14,752 nt of DNA from CAZJKE01 sp964546585 (GTDB lineage: Bacteria > Planctomycetota > Phycisphaerae > Phycisphaerales > SM1A02): the NCBI GenBank assembly GCA_964546585.1, contig CAZJKE010000042.1, positions 1 through 14,752 on the forward strand, given 5' to 3'. Position numbers and translations under genes: made by a program. Within the stretch, counting starts at the first letter, position 1. Every line of letters begins with the position of its first letter. Under the pieces are notes generated by a model. The model was not told where the DNA came from. It did no database searches and saw nothing but the letters and a program-made list of their open reading frames with translations. This document shows, piece by piece, positions 6,498-13,756 of this stretch.

Positions 6498-8714
6498 ATG
6501 ACCAGACACCTCCTGAGCCTCCTGTTGGCCTTCACGACCGCCATGGCATGTACCCCTGCGGGGTTCGCCGATGACACGCTCGCAGTCATCGGGCCAGCGG
6601 AGTGGTCGTCGCGTATCTGGGCGGCTGCGGGGGAGGGCGACTGGTCGACGGTCGACAACCTCATTTCGAAGACGCCGGCCGGCGATGAAGAACTGCTCGA
6701 TACATTTCGCTCGCAGGTAGAGGCCTACCGAGACCACCGCGCCTTGGAGGCGGAGGACACGGCGTTGTCGCGTGCCGAGGCCGTTACAAAGATGAACGAG
6801 GAACTCGTCGCTGGACATGTGGTGCTGGCGATGCAGTCAGCGGTGAAAGCGCAGACGCTCAGTGACGACTTTGACCAAGCGATGCTTGATCCGGATGTAC
6901 AGAAGGTGTTGCAGGCTGTCGAGTCGGACATCAGGAAGCATCTGGACGAGGGCGACTTCCTGATGGCGCAGACGCTTCTGTATTACATGCGCACTTTCTA
7001 CGAGGACACCTCTCGCCGCGATCTTTATGACCGCTGGGATGCGATGCTTGATGATGCGAGCGTGCAACTTGGGTTGTTACGGAAGTATGCACCTCGCCAC
7101 TTGCACGGGTTGTGGGGGAAGCGGGCTGAGGCGCTCGGCGACGAACAACCCGAGGAGTACAGCGAACAAGCCGCCGACAACTGGCGCGAGCGGATAGACG
7201 GCATTGAGCCAGGCATCATCATCGGATCCTTGCCAATTGCGGCGACCGAACACATGCAGGAAGCCGGTTGGAATCCGCTGATCGTCGGTGGGCTGACGGG
7301 CGTGCGTCGTCTCGGGACTACTCCGGCCATCGCCGAGACTTTTGCACAGATCGCCGATGGGGAAATTCGCGAGGCATGGGTTGCCGGTGTCGACAAGGAA
7401 CTGGCGAGTCTTGCTGAACGGCTTGATGACCAGCAAGGCATTCGGGTACTCGATCTCATGCTTCGCCGGCTTGAGGCATTGAATGAGGCGACCATCGATC
7501 TTCCCTTCGAAGTCGTTGTTCGAGAATTCGGCGATGGCTCCATGTCAACGCTCGATCGGTACAGCGGCATCATTTGGCCGGATGAGTCCCGCCGCTTCAA
7601 CCAACAGACTGAGGGACGATTTGTCGGAGTCGGCGTCGTGATTCGCGAGAACAGCAAGGGCGAGATCATGGTTGTCAATCCGATCGAGGGAGCACCGGCT
7701 TACTACGGCGGCGTGCAGCCCGGGGATGTCATTCAGAAAGTTGATGGGCGATCGACCGCGGGCTGGTCATTGAATGATGCGGTTGACCGCATAACCGGGC
7801 CGCGAGGCACGCCCGTAGCGCTGACCATTCGGCGAGGTGAAGACGGTGAGATGATTGACTTCACGCTGACACGAGCCACCGTCAAACTTCATTCGGTGCA
7901 GGGCTGGTGGAAGGAAGGGTTGGATGATGAAGGCCAACCCATCTGGGACTGGATGATCGACGATGCCAACCGCATCGCGTATGTGAAGTTGACAGGCTTT
8001 TCCGAAGAGACCTATCGCGACCTTCTCACGGCGATTCGCGAGATGTCGGCAGATGGTGTGCCGAATGGATTGGTACTGGATCTCCGCTATAACCCAGGCG
8101 GGCTGTTGCCGATTGCACGGCGCATCGCCAACCTCTTTGTTTCCAGCGGGACAATTGTATCGGGCGAAGATTCCAACGGCGATCAGTTGTTTGTCATGGG
8201 TGCTCGCCCGTCGTGGGCGTATCTGGCAGACTGGCCGGTGGTCGTGCTGATCAATCAGGGTTCGGCAAGCGCAAGCGAAATTGTATCTGGTTGCGTACAA
8301 GCACACGCCGCTGGCGTCGTGGTTGGCGAGCGCAGTTGGGGCAAGGGAAGTGTGCAGACGGTGCATCCAGTGTCCGACGAGGCAGCGCTCAAATTGACGA
8401 CGCAGTACTACCGGCTGCCATCGCCTGACGGTGGGACGACACCGGGCCGATTGGTTCACAAGCAACGCGGATCAAACGACTGGGGCGTGGTGCCGGACCT
8501 GATTGTTCGGATGTCACCGGATCAGGTGGTCAAGACAAATGAACTGCGGCAGAAGGCCAACGTGCTTGCGGTGGAAGGTCCAGATGAGCGACCAAGCGTC
8601 GATGACTTGCTCGAAAAGGGACTCGACCCGCAGCTGGAAACCGCCGTCCTGTTGTTGCGAGCCACCGCCGTGTCGCGGCACATCGCTGATGTGCGACAGG
8701 CACGTGCAGATTGA
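6498..8714 (+). CDS. S41 family C-terminal processing protease (PDZ)
   Basis: This 738-residue exported serine protease of the CtpA/Prc type cleaves proteins near their C-termini in the periplasm. It has a signal peptide (MTRHLL..., cleavage probable near AGFA-DD, about residue 24), a helical N-terminal region of about 340 residues with no recognised domain, a PDZ domain (about 373-460, with GVGVVI and GGVQPGDVI), then the S41 core. The nucleophile is S591 in GSASASE (588-594), the general base is K616 in GERSWGKGSVQ, and Q620 completes the set. The S-K spacing of 25 and K-Q spacing of 4 match Prc and CtpB, so it should be active. The domain order differs from the shorter CtpA; the long N-terminal region is more like Prc in size. 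It follows a weak terminator and has its own Shine-Dalgarno. Confidence 0.9.
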   Translation: MTRHLLSLLLAFTTAMACTPAGFADDTLAVIGPAEWSSRIWAAAGEGDWSTVDNLISKTPAGDEELLDTFRSQVEAYRDHRALEAEDTALSRAEAVTKMNEELVAGHVVLAMQSAVKAQTLSDDFDQAMLDPDVQKVLQAVESDIRKHLDEGDFLMAQTLLYYMRTFYEDTSRRDLYDRWDAMLDDASVQLGLLRKYAPRHLHGLWGKRAEALGDEQPEEYSEQAADNWRERIDGIEPGIIIGSLPIAATEHMQEAGWNPLIVGGLTGVRRLGTTPAIAETFAQIADGEIREAWVAGVDKELASLAERLDDQQGIRVLDLMLRRLEALNEATIDLPFEVVVREFGDGSMSTLDRYSGIIWPDESRRFNQQTEGRFVGVGVVIRENSKGEIMVVNPIEGAPAYYGGVQPGDVIQKVDGRSTAGWSLNDAVDRITGPRGTPVALTIRRGEDGEMIDFTLTRATVKLHSVQGWWKEGLDDEGQPIWDWMIDDANRIAYVKLTGFSEETYRDLLTAIREMSADGVPNGLVLDLRYNPGGLLPIARRIANLFVSSGTIVSGEDSNGDQLFVMGARPSWAYLADWPVVVLINQGSASASEIVSGCVQAHAAGVVVGERSWGKGSVQTVHPVSDEAALKLTTQYYRLPSPDGGTTPGRLVHKQRGSNDWGVVPDLIVRMSPDQVVKTNELRQKANVLAVEGPDERPSVDDLLEKGLDPQLETAVLLLRATAVSRHIADVRQARAD

Positions 8715-8731
8715 GCGTGTAGTCAATCCTC

Positions 8732-8737
8732 TATGAT
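8732..8737 (+). promoter_or_regulatory. Candidate -10 box, leaderless start of nuclease gene
   Basis: TATGAT stands exactly 6 nt before ATG 8744, in the short gap after the S41 stop. TTGAGC at 8711-8716 could serve as a -35 with a short 15-nt spacer. There is no AGGAGG-like site before the ATG. The arrangement copies that at 5151-5163, so this gene probably has its own promoter and an mRNA that starts at its first codon. Confidence 0.5.
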
Positions 8738-8743
8738 GAGCGG

Positions 8744-10024
8744 ATGATTTCACTTGCAGTTGCACTGATTGCCGTTACCGCATCCGGCGCCAACCGTTTC
8801 GGATTGAGTGAGCCGCCAGCTAAACCAGATGGCACGGTTCGCGTCGCAACCTACAACATGCTCAACTTCTTCGACCACGCGGATGATCCGTCGTTGCAGG
8901 GGAAGTATGACGACTTTGGCGACAACCCCGGCCCGACTTCGGAGGCCAGGTGCGCAGAACTTGCCAAGGTGATTCGGCAACTGGATGCCGATGTATTGGC
9001 GCTCGAAGAAGTGGAGTCGCTCGAAGCGTTGCAATGGTTCAATGCGAAGTTTCTTCAGGGGATGGGCTACGACTACGCAGCATCCGAAGAAGTGGGGTAC
9101 TACCGGGGGATCGAACAAAGTGTGCTGAGCCGGTTTCCGATTACCGGCATCCGGGTCTGGCCGGATGCTGATTTGTCACATGTGACGAGGAAGGGGCAGG
9201 GGTGGGCCGCCGCGCCGTCGGGTACCGGCAAGGTGACCTTTCAGCGAAGTCCGTTGTCGGTCGATATCAAGATGCCCGGTGGGTACGAGTTGACTCTCTT
9301 CATCGTGCATCACAAGGCGGGGCGGGATACCAACTGGCACCGCGAGGCGGAAGCGTTGAAGATCGTTGAACTGGTTGCAGCGATGGCTTCAGAGGATCCG
9401 GATCGGAACATCATGGTGCTTGGCGATTTCAATGCCGCGCCGTGGGATCGCTCAGTGCGGGTGTACCTCGACGGCGGTCTCTTTGACACGATGGGCTATC
9501 GCAGCACGAATGTGGAATACGACGCTGACGCACCACTTTGGAAGACACATGAGAGCGATCGGGTCATTGACTACATCCTCGTGAACGGGGCCGCTGCTGG
9601 CGAATATGTGCCGGGTAGCGGTTTCGTCTTGGGGACACTCACTCCACCGTCATCGTATGACTGGCGAACGGATCCCAAGCCCGCTGGCTACGCGGCCGAT
9701 CACTACCCTGTGGCGATTGACATTGTTCCCATAGAAGGGCAGGGGGCGTCGGTGGTGGCATCGCCCTGGCCTCGCGGCGCGGCGGATTCGGCACTGGCAG
9801 GGCAACCCAAGGCAACGGCCTCCTCATCTGGCGGCGGGGGCAGCGGCAAGGCTGTGCCTGCCGATGGAGCCCCGTATCTTGCATCGAAGCGGAGCAAGGT
9901 GTTTCATGATGCGTCCTGCGGAAACGCTCAGAAGATCAGTGACAAAAACCGCACCGGATTCGCCACGGTCGACGACGCTGCCGCCTCCGGGCGGCGGCCG
10001 GCGAAGTGTTGTCACCCCGAGTGA
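8744..10024 (+). CDS. Secreted EEP-family nuclease with Ada-like zinc module
   Basis: This 426-residue protein is a likely secreted nuclease or phosphatase of the endonuclease/exonuclease/phosphatase fold. It has a short signal peptide (about 1-16). The EEP domain (about 31-328) shows YNMLNF (N38), LEEVES (metal-binding E89), VHHKA (188-192), GDFNAAPWD (D228, N230), RVIDYILV (D276) and ADHYPV (D319, H320), the expected catalytic set. A low-complexity linker rich in Ala, Ser and Gly (about 335-375, with SSGGGGSG) leads to a C-terminal module (378-424) like the metal-binding domain of Ada: YLASKRSKVFH, C392 and RRPAKCCHP. In the usual module the last motif is CKVC; here it reads AKCC. Such modules are found fused to secreted nucleases and may bind DNA. 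It converges on trpB, 33 nt away. Confidence 0.85.
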   Translation: MISLAVALIAVTASGANRFGLSEPPAKPDGTVRVATYNMLNFFDHADDPSLQGKYDDFGDNPGPTSEARCAELAKVIRQLDADVLALEEVESLEALQWFNAKFLQGMGYDYAASEEVGYYRGIEQSVLSRFPITGIRVWPDADLSHVTRKGQGWAAAPSGTGKVTFQRSPLSVDIKMPGGYELTLFIVHHKAGRDTNWHREAEALKIVELVAAMASEDPDRNIMVLGDFNAAPWDRSVRVYLDGGLFDTMGYRSTNVEYDADAPLWKTHESDRVIDYILVNGAAAGEYVPGSGFVLGTLTPPSSYDWRTDPKPAGYAADHYPVAIDIVPIEGQGASVVASPWPRGAADSALAGQPKATASSSGGGGSGKAVPADGAPYLASKRSKVFHDASCGNAQKISDKNRTGFATVDDAAASGRRPAKCCHPE

Positions 10025-10061
10025 CCGGCGCTCAGGGTCGTGACCAGATTGTGAGCGTCAC
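10011..10061. repeat. Four GTCAC/GTGAC arms between convergent genes
   Basis: GTCAC (10011-10015), GTGAC (10021-10025), GTGAC (10040-10044) and GTCAC (10057-10061) form two inverted pairs: a 5-bp stem with a 5-nt loop and a 5-bp stem with a 12-nt loop. A shorter GGTC-GT-GACC is nested at 10036-10045. The first stem contains the nuclease stop codon and the last arm the trpB stop codon. A two-way terminator is plausible, although there is no T-run. Confidence 0.4.
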
Positions 10062-11260
10062 TCTGTGCCGAGCAGTCGTTGGACTTCCTGGACATCCTTG
10101 TCGCCGCGGCCGGAGAGGTTGATCAGAAGGTGGGTGCCTCGCGGCATGGTCGGGGCGATTTTCAGGGCGGCTGCGACGGCGTGCGATGACTCGAGGGCAG
10201 GAATGATGCCCTCGCCTTCCGACAACTTCCGGAACGCGGCAATCGCCTCTGCATCATCAACCAACGTGTACTCCACCCGGCCCGTGTCCTTCCATGCAGC
10301 GTGCTCCGGCCCAACACCCGGGTAGTCCAGACCCGCCGAACAGGAGTGCACCGGCTGGGTCTGGCCGAACTCGTCCTGCAACACATAACTGAGTGAACCA
10401 TGCAGCACGCCCGGCTCGCCAAGGTTCAGCGGCGCCGCATGTTGCCCCACCCCAAGGCCGGTACCGCCTGCCTCGACGCCTACCAGACGCACCCCCGGGT
10501 CTGCAGCAAACGCCGCAAAGATTCCGGCAGCATTCGAACCTCCGCCTACACATGCGACGATGCAATCCGGCAGGCCGCCAAAGAGTCGTTCACATTGTTC
10601 TCTGGCCTCGCGTCCGATGATGGACTGCAAATCACGAACGATGAGCGGAAACGGATGCGGGCCCACAACTGACCCAAGTATGTAGTGCGTCGTATCCGAT
10701 GACCCCATCCAATCCCGCATGGCTTCGTTGGTGGCGTCCTTGAGCGTCCTTGAACCTGAGTCAACAATTTTGACCACCGCGCCAAGCAACTCCATGCGAA
10801 ACACATTCAACGCCTGCCGCCGAGCATCTTCGGCGCCCATGTACACCTCGCACGCGAGGTTCAACCGAGCGCACGCTGTCGCCGTCGCCACGCCATGCTG
10901 CCCTGCGCCGGTCTCCGCAATCACTCGCTCTTTCCCCATTCGGCGTGCAAGCAAAGCCTGACCGAGTGTGTTGTTGATTTTGTGCGCACCGGTGTGTGCC
11001 AGATCTTCACGCTTGAGCCAGATGCGGGCGCCGCCAGCATCTTCCTCCTCCAAACCCGTCGCCTCAGTCACCGGCGTGGGTCTACCAACAAATTCGCTGA
11101 GCAGCCCATCCAACTCTTCATGGAAGCACCGATCGGATTGTGCTTCCGTCCACGCGGCTTCAAGTTGATGCAACGCGGCGACGAGCGTCTCCGGAACATA
11201 CTGGCCACCAAATGGTCCAAATCGACCGACGGAATCTGATGTCTGGGTCTCAGAGTTCAT
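10058..11260 (-). CDS. trpB: Tryptophan synthase beta subunit
   Basis: TrpB, 400 residues, condenses indole with L-serine to make tryptophan using pyridoxal phosphate, normally in an alpha2-beta2 complex with TrpA in the cytoplasm. It has the family opening GRFGPFGGQYVPET (12-25), the PLP lysine K94 in HKINN (93-97), the catalytic Glu E116 in ETGAGQHG, and the PLP-phosphate loop GGGSNAAG (239-246). Length and ends are normal for the short TrpB1 class. The start ATG overlaps the TGA of the upstream alpha/beta hydrolase gene (ATGA), so translation is probably coupled. No trpA or other trp gene lies in the window: downstream is a convergent nuclease gene and upstream a hydrolase, so any indole partner subunit must be encoded elsewhere. 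Confidence 0.97.
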   Translation of the reverse strand: MNSETQTSDSVGRFGPFGGQYVPETLVAALHQLEAAWTEAQSDRCFHEELDGLLSEFVGRPTPVTEATGLEEEDAGGARIWLKREDLAHTGAHKINNTLGQALLARRMGKERVIAETGAGQHGVATATACARLNLACEVYMGAEDARRQALNVFRMELLGAVVKIVDSGSRTLKDATNEAMRDWMGSSDTTHYILGSVVGPHPFPLIVRDLQSIIGREAREQCERLFGGLPDCIVACVGGGSNAAGIFAAFAADPGVRLVGVEAGGTGLGVGQHAAPLNLGEPGVLHGSLSYVLQDEFGQTQPVHSCSAGLDYPGVGPEHAAWKDTGRVEYTLVDDAEAIAAFRKLSEGEGIIPALESSHAVAAALKIAPTMPRGTHLLINLSGRGDKDVQEVQRLLGTE

Positions 11261-11978
11261 TTCAGGTGCTCAGTGAGAAACGCGACTTCACGGGCCTTCA
11301 CATTGGCGGAGTGTTTGCCAAATCCGACATGTTCATCGATGGCACCAGTGTCATCCAAGGCAAGCACTTTGATCACCTCGGGCTGTTCGTAGCGGTCGCG
11401 AAGAAGGTCCAAGAACGCCATCTGTGCATCGAAGGGTACCCGCCGATCGCCCCGGGCGTGTACGGCGAGAATCGGTATTTCCCGCCAGTCATCCAGATGT
11501 GCAGTTGGATCGTGTTCCGCGATGAGATTCGCCTCCGCAGGCCAACGCAATGTAGACCCGCCCGATGCATCAAGCCATGCTCCACACGCTGCCTCGAGAA
11601 TGGCCCCACTGAAAGGATGCTCATTCGTCAACCCACATATGGCCGCCATGCCTCCTCCCGACATCCCGCCAATGGCACTGCGGGTGAGGTCAAACGATTC
11701 CATTCTTGCCAGATCCATCAGAACGCCGTCCAACTCCTCCGCCATCGTCGTAATGACAGTCATGGCTGCTTCTGGACGCTGCAATTCCGCGTCGAACCGC
11801 TCGCCGTGCCCCGGGAGATCCAAGGCACAGACATTGAACCCGCTTCGTATGCACCGGAGGTATCGGCCCGGATCAGTTTCTTTGTCTGCCGTCCGTCCGT
11901 GCATCCAGAGCAGGAATGGCCTGGGCCTGTCATCCTGCTCAATCAACAATGCGGGGACGCCGCCGAGCCTGCAGTGGC
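11257..11978 (-). CDS. Alpha/beta hydrolase, 5' end lost in gap
   Basis: 239 residues are visible. They belong to a dienelactone-hydrolase or acylaminopeptidase-like serine hydrolase. Numbering from the first readable residue: the oxyanion segment LLWMHGRTADKE (22-33), DLPGHGER (53-60), the nucleophile elbow GGMSGGG (S106), the acid D177 in HARGDRRVP, and the base H216 in DEHVGFG. The catalytic triad is therefore complete and in order. The N-terminus, probably a few tens of residues, lies in the run of N, so a signal peptide cannot be judged. The gene ends in a 4-nt overlap with trpB, whose expression it probably shares. The substrate (ester, lactone or peptide) is not predictable. Confidence 0.83.
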
Positions 11979-12078
11979 NNNNNNNNNNNNNNNNNNNNNN
12001 NNNNNNNNNNNNNNNNNNNNNNNNNNNNNNNNNNNNNNNNNNNNNNNNNNNNNNNNNNNNNNNNNNNNNNNNNNNNNN
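11979..12078. other. Assembly gap of exactly 100 N
   Basis: Exactly 100 unknown bases, a usual placeholder for a scaffold join of unknown length. Both flanking genes, pointing away from each other, lose their 5' ends here. Any promoters for the hydrolase-trpB unit and the rsmD-nucleotidyltransferase unit would be inside it. Confidence 0.97.
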
Positions 12079-12498
12079 GGTCTTGAGGCAGCGAGCCGCG
12101 GGGCCGCTTCCGTGGTCATGGTGGAGCGCGACCGCCGCATCTTCGCCCTTCTGCAGGAGAACATCGAGACGCTTGGGTGCGGCGATCGCGTCAGCGCGAT
12201 CGAGGCCGATGCCCTCGGCACCGTCGCCATGCTTCGCGGCGGTAAGGATCTCGATGTGATCTTCATCGATCCTCCGTATGCCTCGATGCAGGAGGATGTA
12301 GGCCGCGATCGCATCATGCAGCATCTTCCGCGGTTGTCGGAGTGCCTGACAGAGGACGGGTTTCTGGTTCTTCGGACGCCGCTTGACCCCGGCAAGTCGC
12401 CCCACACAGTAGACGGGCTCGCCGGGCCGGAAGTACACCAGTATGGTCGTGGCATGTGGGTACTGCTGTACGCCCTCGAGAGGACAGAGGCCTCGTGA
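12079..12498 (+). CDS. rsmD: 16S rRNA (guanine(966)-N(2))-methyltransferase, 5' partial
   Basis: The last 139 residues of an RsmD-type methyltransferase, which methylates G966 of 16S rRNA with S-adenosylmethionine. The visible part begins at GLEAASRGA, which in RsmD directly follows the SAM motif DxFAGSGALG, so that motif and everything before it (about 60 residues by comparison with E. coli RsmD) are lost in the gap. Further motifs: VMVERD (13-18 of the fragment, the acidic SAM-ribose residue), the EADA acidic motif (42-45) and the catalytic DPPY (64-67). The reading frame is intact from the gap to the TGA. The stop overlaps the next gene's GTG start (GTGA). DPPY and the SRGA context favour RsmD over other N6/N2 methyltransferases. 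Confidence 0.85.
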   Translation, partial: GLEAASRGAASVVMVERDRRIFALLQENIETLGCGDRVSAIEADALGTVAMLRGGKDLDVIFIDPPYASMQEDVGRDRIMQHLPRLSECLTEDGFLVLRTPLDPGKSPHTVDGLAGPEVHQYGRGMWVLLYALERTEAS

Positions 12499-13703
12499 GT
12501 GACGATCTGTACATCGCCGCGAAGCGTGTTGTCTCGTTGCTTGCCGATGCCGGGCACGAGAGTTACTTTGCAGGTGGATGCGTGCGTGATCGAATTCTCG
12601 GCCTCCTGCCAGAGGAATATGACATAGCAACTGCCGCTCATCCGCCTCAGGTGCGAGCCATCTTCCCGCGGGCCCGGAGGGTTGGAGAAGCGTTCGGCGT
12701 CATGCTTGTTCGGCAGGATGAGTACATGTTTGATGTAGCCACCTTTCGCACGGACGGTTCGTATGCCGATCACCGCCGGCCGAACTCGGTTACATTCAGT
12801 GATGCCCAGCACGATGCCGCCCGACGCGACTTCACGATCAACGGACTCTTCGAAGATCCGATCAAAGGAGAAGTGATTGATCTGGTGAACGGCCGGGCGG
12901 ATCTGGAGGCCGGCGTGGTCCGCGCCATCGGCGATCCCCGGAAGAGGCTGGATGAAGATCACTTGCGGATGCTGCGTGCAGTTCGCTTTGCGGCGAGATT
13001 CAACTTCGCAATCGAGGATGAAACCGCCGCGGCGATGCAATCTCTTGCTGGTGAACTGCAGGGTGTTTCGCGTGAGCGAATCGGGCAGGAAGTGCGGCGG
13101 ATGCTCACGCACGAGCATAGAGGTGCGGCAGCGGGGGAGATTCAGCGTCTGAGGTTGGATGAGAGTACATTGATGGAACCCTCCTGCAGCAATGAACCGA
13201 GCAGAATTGAGCGACTTCCCGCCGTCGCCGAATACGGCACGGCTCTGGCCGCATGGGCGCTGGACCGCCATGGGGAAGGGCTTGACCTGAAGGCAGTGGC
13301 CGACCGTTGGCGGAAGGCTCTGTCGCTGTCCAACCGCGAATGCGATGCGTTGGCAGCGACAGTTGAAGTGCGTCGAAGCCTCGATGCATGGGACGATCTG
13401 GGGACGGCCCTTCGCAAGCGTTTGGCGGTTTCTCCCTGCTTTGGCGGAGCATTGGAAATTCTTGAGGCGGAGGATCCGGCGAAGTTTGGGGAAATTCGCC
13501 GCTCAGTTGACGCTCTTGCGGAGCGTGGGCTGGCTCCCAGACGACTGCTCAGCGGCAATGATCTGGTGGCTGCAGGTATCCCGCCCTCGCCGGCTCTGGG
13601 CAAGGCCTTGCAGGTCGTGTACGACGCGCAACTCGAGGGTTCAATCAGCACATTTGACGAGGCTCTTGCCCTTGCCAGGGCATTTCTGAAAGAGCCCACC
13701 TGA
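12495..13703 (+). CDS. CCA tRNA nucleotidyltransferase / poly(A) polymerase family
   Basis: This 402-residue class II nucleotidyltransferase adds either CCA to tRNA 3' ends or poly(A) tails; sequence alone does not settle which. The head domain shows GGCVRD (27-32), then EYDIAT (41-46), FDVATFRTDGSY (79-90, with D80 a likely catalytic carboxylate), RRDFTINGLF (110-119), and the GDPRKRLDEDHLRMLRAVRFAARF block that completes the nucleotide-binding neck. The C-terminal part is helical and less conserved, but keeps a family-like LLSGNDLVAAGIPPSPALGKAL segment. The first catalytic carboxylate is E41, where the family normally has D-x-D. The start is GTG 12495, overlapping the rsmD stop by 4 nt with AGAGG 4 nt upstream; an upstream ATG (12456) would add 13 residues inside rsmD and is less likely. 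Confidence 0.88.
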   Translation: MSDDLYIAAKRVVSLLADAGHESYFAGGCVRDRILGLLPEEYDIATAAHPPQVRAIFPRARRVGEAFGVMLVRQDEYMFDVATFRTDGSYADHRRPNSVTFSDAQHDAARRDFTINGLFEDPIKGEVIDLVNGRADLEAGVVRAIGDPRKRLDEDHLRMLRAVRFAARFNFAIEDETAAAMQSLAGELQGVSRERIGQEVRRMLTHEHRGAAAGEIQRLRLDESTLMEPSCSNEPSRIERLPAVAEYGTALAAWALDRHGEGLDLKAVADRWRKALSLSNRECDALAATVEVRRSLDAWDDLGTALRKRLAVSPCFGGALEILEAEDPAKFGEIRRSVDALAERGLAPRRLLSGNDLVAAGIPPSPALGKALQVVYDAQLEGSISTFDEALALARAFLKEPT

Positions 13704-13728
13704 CCTGGGGGCGTGAGGCGGCTACACT
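13700..13728 (+). promoter_or_regulatory. Candidate sigma70-type promoter
   Basis: CTGACC (13700-13705) and TACACT (13723-13728) are 17 nt apart, each matching 4 of 6 consensus bases. The -35 overlaps the stop codon of the nucleotidyltransferase gene. Transcription would begin about 22 nt before the gene at 13757, leaving room for its Shine-Dalgarno. Confidence 0.4.
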
Positions 13729-13740
13729 GCTCGCAGCGGC

Positions 13741-13747
13741 AAGGAGG
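13741..13747 (+). promoter_or_regulatory. Strong Shine-Dalgarno
   Basis: AAGGAGG, 9 nt before ATG 13757, is the closest match to the anti-Shine-Dalgarno in the window and fixes the start of the last gene. Confidence 0.75.
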
Positions 13748-13756
13748 AGCATTCTC

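Noticed and set aside
11140..11978. Plus-strand open frame antisense to the hydrolase, joined through the gap to rsmD
   Set aside because: The join is an artefact of the N run; the sequence before the gap is antisense to a hydrolase with a complete catalytic triad.
11943..13271. Minus-strand open frame running through the N gap and antisense to rsmD and the nucleotidyltransferase
   Set aside because: It exists only because N codons do not stop translation, and both plus-strand genes there have clear family motifs.
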